17,987 nucleotides of DNA, from contig JAKIVF010000074.1 of assembly GCA_021647145.1 (NCBI GenBank), forward strand, positions 1-17,987, in the 5' to 3' direction. Shown here piece by piece: positions 7,297 through 15,783 of the stretch. The translations under genes were made by a program, and so were the position numbers. A model generated the notes under the pieces. The model saw nothing but the letters and a program-made list of their open reading frames with translations. It was not told the origin of the DNA and ran no database searches. Each line of letters begins with the position of its first letter. Position 1 is the first letter of the stretch. The stretch comes from Methylococcaceae bacterium (GTDB lineage: Bacteria > Pseudomonadota > Gammaproteobacteria > Methylococcales > Methylomonadaceae).

Positions 7297-7751
7297 ATAT
7301 TATTAAGGCAAGGTGGGTGGGTTATTTGTTTCCAGTTGACTAAGCACAAGAAAATATATAAAAATTTTTATCTGATATTCAACATCCATGTCTTTGTGAG
7401 GTGTGGATATTGGGTGGATCTATACGTTTCCAAGTCAATGGATAGAATTCTAAGGTTTTTTTTCACTAAAACGAGAATAAAAGCTAATTGGGAGTGGAAG
7501 GTAGAAAGAATAATCGGAGGGACGCGAATGATTCACTATTTGGTTATGTGAAAAACCAAGCTAAACCAGAGAGCAGTTTCCTTTTTTTTGCAGCGGCCTA
7601 AAAAAGTTGTTTCTCTGGAGTATTGCCGAAAAAGACTAAATCCTGTGTAAATTTAAAATTGTTTGTTTGAAATGTTTTTTTGATCGTCATCCATGATGAA
7701 CTTAATATGTCATCATGGATGACGAACTAATAAGAGGGATTTTAAACTGTT
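7297..7751. other. Intergenic region with strong inverted repeat
   Basis: This 455-base spacer lies between the ends of two convergent secreted-protein genes. Apart from the inverted repeat at 7684-7725 it contains only a weak 71-codon frame (7336-7551) with a TTG start and no ribosome-binding site, which I do not accept as a gene. Confidence 0.5.
7684..7725. repeat. Perfect 16-bp inverted repeat
   Basis: TCGTCATCCATGATGA (7684-7699) and TCATCATGGATGACGA (7710-7725) are exact reverse complements around a 10-base loop. The element sits between convergent genes, 27 bases past the 7752-8423 stop. No U-tract follows the stem on either strand (the T-run is on the 5-prime side of the + strand), so a classical intrinsic terminator is doubtful. 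It may be a bidirectional terminator, an mRNA-stabilising stem or a repeat element. Confidence 0.9.
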
Positions 7752-8423
7752 TTAGTTCATTAGTTTTATGTCATCAATTCCTAGTTCAGCATTAATTGCA
7801 GCACCACTATTCCAGCCAGTATAAGGGGCGTCATCACCTGCATGGCCTTGTCCAGTCACTTCACCTAAGGTTCCTTGGGTAAATCTAACTGACTTAACAT
7901 TACCAAGTGTTTCTTGTGCTGAGAAAGTTGCGCTTGATTTACCATGACCACCTAGTGGAACCATCTGTACATCTGCTAGTGAGAATGAAGCGTCATGCCA
8001 CTTACCATCTGGTGGTATTACAACGCCTGTTTTTACAACATAACGAGTTCTTAAGTCAGCTAATGTATTACCAAAAGCAGCGTGCATTTCAAGTGGTTCA
8101 GTTCCCATATTTTTAAAGCGCGCAGATATAGTGGTTGCACCTTTAGCATTGAAGTTGCCACGCCAACTCCCTGTCGAGTTATGGAGAGTGACTTTTATAT
8201 CTATGTCTTCAGTTGCTGGGTCTCCACCATGAGATATTAACTTTAAATATTTATTACCATCTGCTTCGGTTTCAACGGTTACAGGGTTAGTTGCTGCTGT
8301 GCCTTTTCCCCAGCCTTCGGTTGTTCCATCAGAAAAATCATTGTGTATTATGTCTGCAGCAGTTACATTGGCACAAGTTAAAACTGAAGCCAAAGCAAGC
8401 AGGGGTGAAAAAATTTTTTTCAT
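7752..8423 (-). CDS. Secreted protein, probable beta-sandwich domain
   Basis: From ATG 8423 the product is 223 residues. GGAGAA lies just upstream at ideal spacing, so an apparent TTG start 12 bases earlier, which overlaps that site, is rejected. A Sec signal peptide covers residues about 1-23 (MKKIFSPLLALASVLTCANVTAA). The mature part starts DIIHNDFSDGTTEGWGKG and alternates short strands rich in Thr, Gly and Asp, ending AELGIDDIKLMN. This is typical of jelly-roll, carbohydrate-binding-like domains, where the final DDI.L strand packs against the first. No catalytic motif or C-terminal sorting signal is visible. The specific function is unknown. The next gene upstream on the same strand is the HAF-repeat protein, 109 bases away. 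Confidence 0.78.
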   Translation of the reverse strand: MKKIFSPLLALASVLTCANVTAADIIHNDFSDGTTEGWGKGTAATNPVTVETEADGNKYLKLISHGGDPATEDIDIKVTLHNSTGSWRGNFNAKGATTISARFKNMGTEPLEMHAAFGNTLADLRTRYVVKTGVVIPPDGKWHDASFSLADVQMVPLGGHGKSSATFSAQETLGNVKSVRFTQGTLGEVTGQGHAGDDAPYTGWNSGAAINAELGIDDIKLMN

Positions 8424-8532
8424 GTTGTTCTCCAAACTTTACCCCAAATGGGTATGTTTTTGTAAAATATATTCAAGTTGATCTTGTATAGAAAACCAAC
8501 TCAGTATTTGCTAAATAAAAAATATCTTTGGC

Positions 8533-9888
8533 TTATAATTGGATTCTATAGGCTCTGGATGCGCTTTTATCCTCAGCTTTGTCTGTCCAAAAACGTCCGC
8601 GACCTACAACAACACCATCATCACTGATGCTATAAGCTTCCCGGAGTTCTTTCCAGTTTTCTTTATCTGCTGCTGGTATCATTTTGTAGAGATCCATTAA
8701 GTGACCATCTTTATAGACAAAAGCATGTCTTGTGTTTTCTTCATCTCTTGCGCTACCCACTATATGGCCATGTGTATTAATGTCATATGCCTGAGTATCA
8801 CCACCAAGTCCAGGAAGTTCAGTCATTGAAGTGCCATCATGCATAAAAGCAGCGTATTTACCACTAGTTGTTAATGACCAGCCAGTCGTTTCACCTTTAT
8901 CATTGATAGCTCTTGCTTCTGAATAACCGGAATCATCAAGTGATCCTAATTCTGTAGTAACCCCATCTTTATAGGTAAATGCAATTGCAGAACCATCAGC
9001 TTTGGTCGCAACACCGGCGATTTGATTGTTATCATTGATATCAAATGCGAAAGAGCGTTGACCACCTAGAAGTTCCCCTTCTAAAGGTTTTAAAACTGGC
9101 GTGCCAGAACTTGCATCAGTCATAAACGCAATATGATCAGAGTTATCAGCTTTACTTGCAGACCAGCCAACCAGCATATCGTTATTATTCATACCTAAGG
9201 CTCTTGAGTCAGTCCCACCTAAGGTACCAAGATTAACTAAGTCTGCTCCACTTTTATTATAAAAAGCTTTATATATACGAGGTGCGCCTTTTTCTGTTTT
9301 TAATATTCCATAGCCCGCAATTGCTCCATTATTGTTAGCTGCAGTAGGTCGGGGACGGCCTCCTCCTAAGTCAACTAATGTTTCAATGTTTCCTTGGGTG
9401 TAGTCAAATATAGCAGGGAAGGCATTTCTATCGTTATCTCTAACTTTACCCGTAATGACAGTACCGTCATCACTAATAGCATATGCATAAGAATCTTTGC
9501 CGTTTTCAATTATACCTAGGTCAGTAAAAGATTTTACAGTACCTAATGGCATAGTTTCTGCGACATCTATTGCTTGAAATTCAGAGTCGTTAAGTAAAGA
9601 AACCTTTGCTTTATAAAATTTAGAACCTACTGCTATTTCTGAAAGTGAGAATTTTAAGTTTTTAGGCACCATGACAGCAGGGTTTGTCGGTTTGCTAGTA
9701 ATAGGCGTTGCTGTTTGTAATATAAGCCTGTCTGGTGCTTGATATTTCATTTTGACGTCATACATCTTTCCTTCATACATTACGTGGGGGATATGTAAGG
9801 TGTCGCCAGATAATGTTGAGTCACTGGCTGCATTAGCGAGCGAACAACACAGTGCTAAGGAGGTAAATATTAAACCAGAGTGTTTCAT
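8533..9888 (-). CDS. Secreted HAF-repeat protein
   Basis: From ATG 9888 the product is 451 residues. AAGGTG lies close upstream, so the in-frame GTG 9 bases earlier is not needed. A signal peptide (MKHSGLIFTSLALCCSLANA) is followed by an N-terminal region of about 100 residues without recognised motifs. About seven repeats of the HAF type follow, each with a turn such as AISDDGTVITG, ALGMNNNDMLVGWS, AINDKGETTGWS or DINTHGHIVGS, and a following AF.Y.DG strand with a LGSL/LGGL element. Repeats of this kind form a propeller-like beta structure in predicted extracellular proteins. The function is not established. It may be co-expressed with the downstream beta-sandwich protein. Confidence 0.87.
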   Translation of the reverse strand: MKHSGLIFTSLALCCSLANAASDSTLSGDTLHIPHVMYEGKMYDVKMKYQAPDRLILQTATPITSKPTNPAVMVPKNLKFSLSEIAVGSKFYKAKVSLLNDSEFQAIDVAETMPLGTVKSFTDLGIIENGKDSYAYAISDDGTVITGKVRDNDRNAFPAIFDYTQGNIETLVDLGGGRPRPTAANNNGAIAGYGILKTEKGAPRIYKAFYNKSGADLVNLGTLGGTDSRALGMNNNDMLVGWSASKADNSDHIAFMTDASSGTPVLKPLEGELLGGQRSFAFDINDNNQIAGVATKADGSAIAFTYKDGVTTELGSLDDSGYSEARAINDKGETTGWSLTTSGKYAAFMHDGTSMTELPGLGGDTQAYDINTHGHIVGSARDEENTRHAFVYKDGHLMDLYKMIPAADKENWKELREAYSISDDGVVVGRGRFWTDKAEDKSASRAYRIQL

Positions 9889-10370
9889 AAATTTCACCTA
9901 AGGTGTAGTTGTTAATAATAGAGTATTAGATAAGGCATATTGAAAATATGCTATCTACAAATGTTTCACGATTTTATTTTTCTTATTTTTAAAAATATTC
10001 TTAAAGTAGAAGTCAATCGCTCAATTAAACACAGCAAAATATGTGCCTAAAACATGATAGGTAAGATATTTAATATATAGCTTTTTGAATTAAATAAAGG
10101 TTTTAGGTATTTTCGAGTAATAGCTAGCTAAAGCTTAATAAAGGGGACCGAAAATAGGGGGCGTTTTTTGTGTTAAAAGCGGATAGCCTAGGTTTCATAG
10201 AGTATAAGGCATTTAGCTAACAAAAAATAAAGGTGTTAATGTCAATTTTTAGGACTAGTAGGGTTGTTTTTTATGTATGGGCAAGAGCTCACTTAATTAA
10301 ACTATGTTAAATAGCTATTTATTTTAGGTTATCTAACACTTTTAGTGTGGTTTCTATAAAACGAATAGAG
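9889..10370. other. Spacer between modC and the HAF-repeat gene
   Basis: This 482-base AT-rich region should hold the promoter of the HAF-repeat gene and the end of the molybdenum operon. A short stem (ACACT-TTTT-AGTGT region, about 10336-10350) lies just after modC but lacks a U-tract. No open frame, repeat or riboswitch is evident. Confidence 0.45.
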
Positions 10371-11456
10371 TTATTCTGTTTTACCTAGAAAAGAAAAAGA
10401 CTGTGCTTTGATTAAGCAATAAATATCTTCGTTTTCATTGAGTGCTAAATCAGAAAAAGCTTTGGGTGTTATATCAACTGTTAAAGCTGTGCTACCGATT
10501 TTAATAAGAAGTGAAACGCATGATGCATTTTTTATCCATGAAATAATCTTGCCTTTAATCTGGTTTTGAATAGAAATTTGAGAAATGTAATGTTTAGCAA
10601 TAGCAATTTCACTAGAACGTATTGAAAGATAGCACGAATCACCGATTGAAAATCTATTTGTTAGTGGTAATAACAATGTCTTCCCCTTTACTTCTGCAAT
10701 AGTATGACCGGATGCAATATCATGGGAAATAATAGTGGCAGTGATAATATTTTCTAATCCCATTGAATTAGCAACATTTTTAACACGTTCTGCTTTGATT
10801 ACATCGTAAAAGTGACCCGTTCCTAGAATGCGACCTTGATTGATGACGACTAACTGGTCTGTTAGATGTAAGATTTCTTCGATGGAATGGCTGATATAAA
10901 TCATCGGTAAACCCAGCTCATCTTTTACTCGTTTTAAAAAGGGTAATATTTGCCCTTTCAAACCTTGATCTAGTGATGCTAAAGGTTCATCCAGTAATAA
11001 AAACCGGGGTGAAGCCAGTAAAGCTCTACCCAGTCCTACTCGCTGTTTTTCTCCACCAGAAAGTTGAATGGGTCTTTTTTTCAATAAGTGGCCTATTTCT
11101 AGTAAATTGATAATCTCATTTTCGTCAAATCGGCGTTGTTTTTTTGTTATGCGTTTATAACCATAAAGCAGGTTTTTATTGACCGATAAGTGTGGAAATA
11201 GTTGGCTGTCTTGAAACACAACCCCAACTTCACGTTGATTAGGCGAAAGGTTGATATTTTTTGCACTATGAAATAAATGTTTATTACCTAGTTTTAGCCA
11301 GCCGTTATCAGGGTGGGCCAAGCCAGCAATTAAGTTTAGTAGTGTACTTTTCCCCGACCCGGAAGAGCCAAATAATCCTGTAACTGGTTTATCCAGAGAA
11401 AAATTTGCTTCTAGATTAAAATTACCACGTTGTAATTGGACATCAAGTGAGAGCAT
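10371..11456 (-). CDS. modC: Molybdate ABC transporter ATPase ModC
   Basis: The protein has 361 residues, normal for ModC. The ATPase motifs are intact: Walker A GSSGSGKST (30-38), Q-loop FQDSQLFPHL, signature LSGGEKQRVGLGRALL (from 132), Walker B RFLLLDEPLASLD (from 151) and H-loop IYISHS. The C-terminal third (about 230-361) carries the MOP/TOBE-type oxyanion-binding region that distinguishes ModC from other importers. It binds molybdate or tungstate and can shut the transporter down. It powers uptake through ModB with ModA. Its ATG overlaps the modB stop (TAATG), with AGGGGG about 7 bases upstream inside modB, so the two are translationally coupled. Confidence 0.93.
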   Translation of the reverse strand: MLSLDVQLQRGNFNLEANFSLDKPVTGLFGSSGSGKSTLLNLIAGLAHPDNGWLKLGNKHLFHSAKNINLSPNQREVGVVFQDSQLFPHLSVNKNLLYGYKRITKKQRRFDENEIINLLEIGHLLKKRPIQLSGGEKQRVGLGRALLASPRFLLLDEPLASLDQGLKGQILPFLKRVKDELGLPMIYISHSIEEILHLTDQLVVINQGRILGTGHFYDVIKAERVKNVANSMGLENIITATIISHDIASGHTIAEVKGKTLLLPLTNRFSIGDSCYLSIRSSEIAIAKHYISQISIQNQIKGKIISWIKNASCVSLLIKIGSTALTVDITPKAFSDLALNENEDIYCLIKAQSFSFLGKTE

Positions 11457-12151
11457 TATTTTCCCCCTAGCCAGTTTGCAGTACGTTGTTCAACGAAGCC
11501 ACTGAATAACAAAGCACCAAGAGCAAGGATAATAGAGATAATCAATAATCTTTGTGCTGATTCTGCGCCGTCTGGTACTTGGATATAAGTATAAATGGCT
11601 AAAGGTAAGGTACGTGTTTCATCTTCTATATTGCCGACAAAGGTAATGGTTGCTCCAAATTCGCCAAGACTTCTGGCAAAAGCAAGGATTGAGCCGGTGA
11701 TGATGCCTGGGATTGCCAGAGGCAAGGTTACGGTAAAAAAAGAATTTAATGCACTAGCACCAAGGCTTCTGGAGACCTGTTCTAGTTTTATATCTATATT
11801 TGAAATAGAAAGACGAATGGAACGAACCATCAATGGAAAGCTCATCAAGGCGGTAGCTAATACTGCACCGCGCCAGCTGAAAGCAAGTGAAATTTCAAAC
11901 TGTTGATAAAGCCACTTGCCGACAAAACCCTGTCTGCCTAATGCTAATAATAGTAAATAGCCTGTTACCACCGGAGGCAAAACTAAGGGTAGGTGTAATA
12001 TTCCATCAAGTAAAGATTTGCCTATAAAATCATAGCGGGCTAATAGCCAGCCTGTAAAAATACCGGGAATAAGAATAATCCCGACACTCCATAAGCTTAC
12101 TTTTAAAGAGAGCATCATGGTTGAATATTCTTCTGGAGAAAGATCGAACAT
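11456..12151 (-). CDS. modB: Molybdate ABC transporter permease ModB
   Basis: The protein has 231 residues with about five to six membrane helices. The cytoplasmic EAA loop that docks on ModC is visible in SRSLGASALNSFFTVTLPLAIPG. It is followed by the ModB-typical ARSLGEFGATITFVGN segment. The role is inner-membrane passage of molybdate delivered by ModA. The start at ATG 12151 has TAAGGA close upstream, overlapping the end of modA, 10 bases away. The stop overlaps the modC start. Confidence 0.93.
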   Translation of the reverse strand: MFDLSPEEYSTMMLSLKVSLWSVGIILIPGIFTGWLLARYDFIGKSLLDGILHLPLVLPPVVTGYLLLLALGRQGFVGKWLYQQFEISLAFSWRGAVLATALMSFPLMVRSIRLSISNIDIKLEQVSRSLGASALNSFFTVTLPLAIPGIITGSILAFARSLGEFGATITFVGNIEDETRTLPLAIYTYIQVPDGAESAQRLLIISIILALGALLFSGFVEQRTANWLGGK

Positions 12152-12161
12152 AAATTCCTTA

Positions 12162-12911
12162 CTATTGTGTATTAAAACCGTATTTTTTAAAGATAGCCAA
12201 AGCTTGTGGAGAGCTTAAATAGGTTATAAAGCTATCAGTGGATTCATTAGCAGAAGCTAGTTTGGCTACTGGGTAAACGATTGGGTTATGACTATCTGCT
12301 GGAAACTCAGCCGCTAACTCTACCTTTTTAGACTTATTAGCATCGGTTGAATAAACTATACCTGCATTACACTCAGCTAATTCTACAAATGCCAAGGCTG
12401 CACGTACATCTTTTGTTCCTACAATATAAGGTTTAACTTCTTTCCACCAACCCATTGATTCTAGTGCTTGTTTGGCATATATACCAACAGGTACATGACT
12501 AGGATCACCAATGCAAAGTTTCCCTTCTAAATGAGTGGAAAAATTATAAGTCTTGTTCATTTCAACAGATATTGGTTTTCCTTTTGGCGTTATCAAGACG
12601 ATTGTATTACTGAGAATATTTTTCCGCGATTGCTTAACGATCAGATTTCGTTCTTGTAAATAATCCATCCAACCAGGGCTGGCGGAAATAAAAACGTGTG
12701 CAGGCGCACCGGCTTCAATTTGCTTTGCTAATGTTGAAGATGAGGCAAAAGAGGCTTTAACTTTACTATCAGGTGATACTTGATTATATTGCTTAATAAT
12801 CTCGCTGACGGCATTACTGGTACTAGCGGCTGCATAAACCAATACTTTTTCTGCTGCTGTAACAGGGTAGGTGAACAGAAAAAAAGCGATACCTAACAGG
12901 TACTGTTTCAT
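12162..12911 (-). CDS. modA: Molybdate-binding periplasmic protein ModA
   Basis: The protein has 249 residues. A Sec signal peptide (MKQYLLGIAFFLFTYPVTA) is followed by the classic ModA opening VLVYAAASTSNAVSEI, in which the serines contact the oxyanion, then SFASSSTLAKQIEAGAPAHVFISAS. Further conserved parts are GDPSHVPVGIYAKQALE and ECNAGIVYSTDA. The role is high-affinity capture of molybdate (or tungstate) in the periplasm. The start follows the ABC-2 permease stop by 9 bases. The ribosome-binding site is weak, so translation may depend on coupling to the upstream gene. Confidence 0.94.
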   Translation of the reverse strand: MKQYLLGIAFFLFTYPVTAAEKVLVYAAASTSNAVSEIIKQYNQVSPDSKVKASFASSSTLAKQIEAGAPAHVFISASPGWMDYLQERNLIVKQSRKNILSNTIVLITPKGKPISVEMNKTYNFSTHLEGKLCIGDPSHVPVGIYAKQALESMGWWKEVKPYIVGTKDVRAALAFVELAECNAGIVYSTDANKSKKVELAAEFPADSHNPIVYPVAKLASANESTDSFITYLSSPQALAIFKKYGFNTQ

Positions 12912-12920
12912 AAATTTAAC

Positions 12921-13694
12921 TTAATTTAATTGTGTTGACCGAAGCGTAACGGTAGCTAATATAAAGAGGATTGTTGCCATAATTATCAGGGGTAAAATGC
13001 TATATTTTAGTAAAGGAGTTTCTGCAAATAATAAGGCCGCTCTACAGTTATTTACCACTAATGAAAGTGGATTGTACTGAGCAACAGTTGCTAACCATTC
13101 AGGCATTTGTTTACTGGGTACTAATGCGGTGCTAGTAAATAATAGGGGCATATTTACTATATGTACAAAGGTTGCCATATTTTCTTGTGAGCGAGCTTTT
13201 AATGCAATCCAGCAAGAAAGGCTACAAAAGGCAATGCCGAATAACAGTAAACTTACTACCATGTGTAATAAAGGACCAATTGAAAACTTTAATTTTGCAC
13301 CTAATGCCAGACCTAAAAGTAACACTAATAAGGCCTGAATGATTAGCCGCGATATATCGGCAGAAATTTTTCCAGCAGTAATCATAACCTTTGAGGCGGG
13401 TGTTGATAGAACTCTGCCTAAAAATTGGTTTTGCATATCTCTGATGAATTCTATACCTGATTGTGATGCACCAAACAAAACAGTCATTGAGCAGATACCT
13501 GGCACCAAAAAATCTAAATAGCGGATACCTTTTGGTAAGTCATTTAAAGTATATCGTTGAAATAAAAAACCAAAAAATAACATCCACATTAAGGGTTGTA
13601 CTAAGGAAAAAGTTAATGCCACAGGCCGCCTTATAGTTTTTATCCATGTCCGTTTAAAAACGGCTAAAGCGATAGAAAAATGATGAGAATTCAA
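12921..13694 (-). CDS. ABC-2 type transporter permease
   Basis: The protein has 257 residues with about six hydrophobic helices. It resembles the NodJ/DrrB-type ABC-2 permeases: an N-terminal amphipathic KRTWIKTIRRPVALTF, then SLVQPLMWMLFFG, and FLGRVLSTPAS in the middle. These are usually exporters of drugs, lipids or polysaccharides. The start is TTG 13694, whose last two bases are shared with the TGA stop of the ATPase gene (TTGA overlap), with AAAGGAAA about 8 bases upstream. No ATG is available nearby in frame, so coupling strongly supports the TTG. The gene sits directly before modA on the same strand. The substrate is unknown. A link to molybdenum metabolism is inferred from position only. 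Confidence 0.88.
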   Translation of the reverse strand: MNSHHFSIALAVFKRTWIKTIRRPVALTFSLVQPLMWMLFFGFLFQRYTLNDLPKGIRYLDFLVPGICSMTVLFGASQSGIEFIRDMQNQFLGRVLSTPASKVMITAGKISADISRLIIQALLVLLLGLALGAKLKFSIGPLLHMVVSLLLFGIAFCSLSCWIALKARSQENMATFVHIVNMPLLFTSTALVPSKQMPEWLATVAQYNPLSLVVNNCRAALLFAETPLLKYSILPLIIMATILFILATVTLRSTQLN

Positions 13695-14746
13695 CGGAAT
13701 TTCCTTTGTCCTTTTTTATTTTTATTTTTATTTTTATTTTTATTTAGTGTAACTGGAGGCACAATAGTTTTCCCAGTTAATTTAAAATAAGCATTTTCAA
13801 GGCTAGGTTCTTCCCAGCGACATTCGATAACTGAATATTGATGTTCTTTAAAAGCCTTTAAAGCTAACCCTAATGTTTTAGCTTTGTTTAATTCAGAGCT
13901 TTGATTAATTTCTAACCTGGCCGATTGATCTTTAACCTGAATGGCTATCGTAGGAATAGTTTGCTGTAATAATTGTCTTAGACTTTCAGTCTTTTTTAAA
14001 ATTGTTGTGGTTTTAATATGAAGCACTGGTTTGGCATGTGTTTGAATAATGTTAACTGCGGTATCATTTTTGATTAATTTGCCTTTATCAAGTAATAACA
14101 CGCGAGAACAGTGTTTGCGGATATTTTTTAATTCATGAGTGATAAGAATGATGGTATTTCCTTGCTGTTGATACGCCTTAAGAAAACCCCAAAGAAAGGC
14201 TTTACCGTTTGGATCTAAAGCACTGCTTGGCTCATCAAGTAATAATAGTTTTGGTTGATGAAGAATACCTAGTGCAATATGTAAACGCTGAGCTTGTCCA
14301 CCCGAATAACTATGGGTTCTCCTGCTAATAAAAGGGTTTAGTTCAAAGGTATTGATTAACTTATTAATTCTTTGTTTTGCTGTTTCACCAGATAAACCAT
14401 AAAGGGCTGAAAAATAATGTAGTAATTCCATCCCTGTCATTTCTGGGTCTAATGCTCTGTCTTGGCTGATATAGCAGATTAATTTTTTTAGTTGTTCAGC
14501 GTTTTTTTGAGCATCTAACTGAAATATATTGATAGACCCTTGTTCTGGTTTTAAGCTTCCTGCAATGATCTTTAAAAGTGTGGATTTACCAGATCCATTT
14601 GTACCGACGATAGCTATAATCTCTTGCTCAACAATATTTAGATTAATTTCTTTAAGTGCAATGATACCCTTAGGGTAAACTTTGCTGATTTGTTGAAGGT
14701 TAGCTATGGTGATTGAGTGCATGTTTTTTATATCAGAACTACTCAT
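13691..14746 (-). CDS. ABC-2 type transporter ATPase
   Basis: The protein has 351 residues. The nucleotide-binding domain occupies about residues 12-230: Walker A GTNGSGKST (48-56), Q-loop ISQD, signature YSGGQAQRLHIALG, Walker B LLLLDEPSSALD and H-loop ITHEL. The C-terminal about 110 residues are the extra region of the DrrA/CcmA-like group that often contacts the permease, including EPSLENAYFKLTG. The protein ends in a low-complexity NKNKNKNKNKK tail encoded by an AT hexanucleotide array, which may be a late extension. It energises the adjacent permease, whose start overlaps its stop by 4 bases. The first ATG (14746) is used. An ATG at 14722 is possible, and neither has a clear ribosome-binding site. 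A repeat-bearing 115-base gap separates it from mosA. Confidence 0.88.
   Translation of the reverse strand: MSSSDIKNMHSITIANLQQISKVYPKGIIALKEINLNIVEQEIIAIVGTNGSGKSTLLKIIAGSLKPEQGSINIFQLDAQKNAEQLKKLICYISQDRALDPEMTGMELLHYFSALYGLSGETAKQRINKLINTFELNPFISRRTHSYSGGQAQRLHIALGILHQPKLLLLDEPSSALDPNGKAFLWGFLKAYQQQGNTIILITHELKNIRKHCSRVLLLDKGKLIKNDTAVNIIQTHAKPVLHIKTTTILKKTESLRQLLQQTIPTIAIQVKDQSARLEINQSSELNKAKTLGLALKAFKEHQYSVIECRWEEPSLENAYFKLTGKTIVPPVTLNKNKNKNKNKKGQRKFR
13713..13742 (-). repeat. Hexanucleotide tandem array (TTTTTA x5)
   Basis: Five copies of TTTTTA on the + strand encode alternating Asn-Lys at the C-terminus of the ABC-2 ATPase, just before the overlap with the permease start. Copy-number change would alter only the tail length, because the unit is a multiple of three. 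Confidence 0.9.
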
Positions 14747-14759
14747 TTATGACCACATT

Positions 14760-14789
14760 GTTGGGTTGCAGTTTTTTTTGCAACCCAAC
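14760..14789. other. 10-bp hairpin between mosA and the ABC-2 genes
   Basis: GTTGGGTTGC (14760-14769) and GCAACCCAAC (14780-14789) are exact reverse complements around a 10-base T-rich (+ strand) loop. On the transcribed minus strand no U-tract follows, so read-through into the ABC-2 genes is plausible, perhaps with reduced levels. The stem is closely similar to that at 134-161. Confidence 0.8.
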
Positions 14790-14808
14790 GCCTATTTTGC
14801 TTAAAGAT

Positions 14809-14844
14809 GTTGGGTTAACGATAGAACTGTTAGTCCAGCCTACC
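14809..14844. repeat. Dispersed short repeat, copy 2
   Basis: This copy contains GTTAACGATAGA (14814-14825), shared with copy 1, and AGTCCAGCCTAC (14832-14843), shared with copy 3 except one base. The ends are imperfect inverted repeats (GTTGGGTTAAC against GTTAGTCCAGCCTAC). It is located between mosA and the ABC-2 ATPase gene, next to the hairpin. Confidence 0.55.
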
Positions 14845-14861
14845 CACTCATTATTTCACTA

Positions 14862-15692
14862 TTAATTATCAGCACGAATAATCGTCCCAACATGCTCACC
14901 CCTTACGGCTGCTTTTATCAATTCAGGCTTGGTGCCATTAACGACCTGGAATGATTTTACCAATCTGGATGTTTTTAGAATGTCAGGTAATACTTCATCA
15001 AAAGGTAATGTTTCAAAATTACGTTCTTTCATTTCAGAAACAGTAATTTCTGGAATAAATTCCGCATCAGGGTTAGTTTTTGGATCTTTATCATATAAAC
15101 CATCAACATCCTTAACCAATGTTACTGTTTTACACCCAAAACACTCAGCAAGAATTAAACAGCCAGCATCAGTTCTATGAGGGGGAATACGTCCGATACC
15201 TGGAGGATGCTCCCAAAGAGAGTAGGGCGGTACACCATTAAAAATCACCCCAGGTGCAGATCTGATGAATAAAGGTAATAAATGTCCAAAAATTTCAGGT
15301 GGAATAGCAACCACCCCGTAAGGTGAAAGCAATGCACCCAGCATATGTGCATTACCTAATGCGTCAGTCACAGAAATTTGTGCCAGTGCGCCAGTTGGTA
15401 AGCCTAAATCACAGCCAATAGAAAATACATGTTTGCTACGAAGACCACCACCAACACCAAGGATTAATTTTTCTTTTTCAAGTAGTTCACCTAATACCTT
15501 AACAACAGGATACGTCAGGTCTTTACCTTGGTCAATGATAGAACTTGAGCCAATTTTAATCACATGAGTCTCAGGAAGCATGCGTATTACAGGTGTTTCA
15601 ACTTCAGTTGAAGCCATCACTTTTTTGTCTATTAGGCTTTCGCGCATCAGCACAGAATTGAGATGATGGCGTTTATCAGATTGATTAGTCAT
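14862..15692 (-). CDS. mosA: Molybdenum storage protein, MosA-like (alpha) subunit
   Basis: The protein has 276 residues of the amino-acid/UMP kinase fold, as in the Azotobacter molybdenum storage protein. There, three alpha and three beta subunits form a cage that packs ATP-dependent polyoxomolybdate clusters. Seen here: IKIGSSSIIDQG (phosphate-binding start), GVGGGLRSKHVFSIGCDLGLPTGALAQ, GRIPPHRTDAGCLILAECFG, KDVDGLYDKDPKTNP and the C-terminal VRGEHVGTIIRA. The LGLPTGALA, GNAHMLGALL, LPFDEVLPDIL and RGEHVGTIIR blocks favour the alpha subunit. The alpha-type run of histidines after PPY, as I remember it from Azotobacter, reads SLW here, so cluster chemistry may differ. The gene lies 91 bases after mosB. 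The start has no strong ribosome-binding site. Confidence 0.82.
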   Translation of the reverse strand: MTNQSDKRHHLNSVLMRESLIDKKVMASTEVETPVIRMLPETHVIKIGSSSIIDQGKDLTYPVVKVLGELLEKEKLILGVGGGLRSKHVFSIGCDLGLPTGALAQISVTDALGNAHMLGALLSPYGVVAIPPEIFGHLLPLFIRSAPGVIFNGVPPYSLWEHPPGIGRIPPHRTDAGCLILAECFGCKTVTLVKDVDGLYDKDPKTNPDAEFIPEITVSEMKERNFETLPFDEVLPDILKTSRLVKSFQVVNGTKPELIKAAVRGEHVGTIIRADN

Positions 15693-15783
15693 ATTTTTTT
15701 GTAAGTTAACTTTAATACAATTTGGGTTCTATAATTCTTTTTTAGCTTAGAAATCCTAGAAATAATTAATTTGTTTGTTTGGT

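Noticed and set aside
7336..7551. 71-codon + strand frame
   Set aside because: It needs a TTG start without a ribosome-binding site, shows no signal peptide or domain, and sits in a low-complexity spacer.
9889..10370. Possible molybdenum-cofactor riboswitch or ModE site near modC
   Set aside because: The region is downstream, not upstream, of the mod genes, and no matching palindrome or conserved RNA core was seen.
11595..11906. 103-codon + strand frame inside modB
   Set aside because: It is antisense to the conserved ModB EAA loop region, and codon structure on the minus strand explains the open frame.
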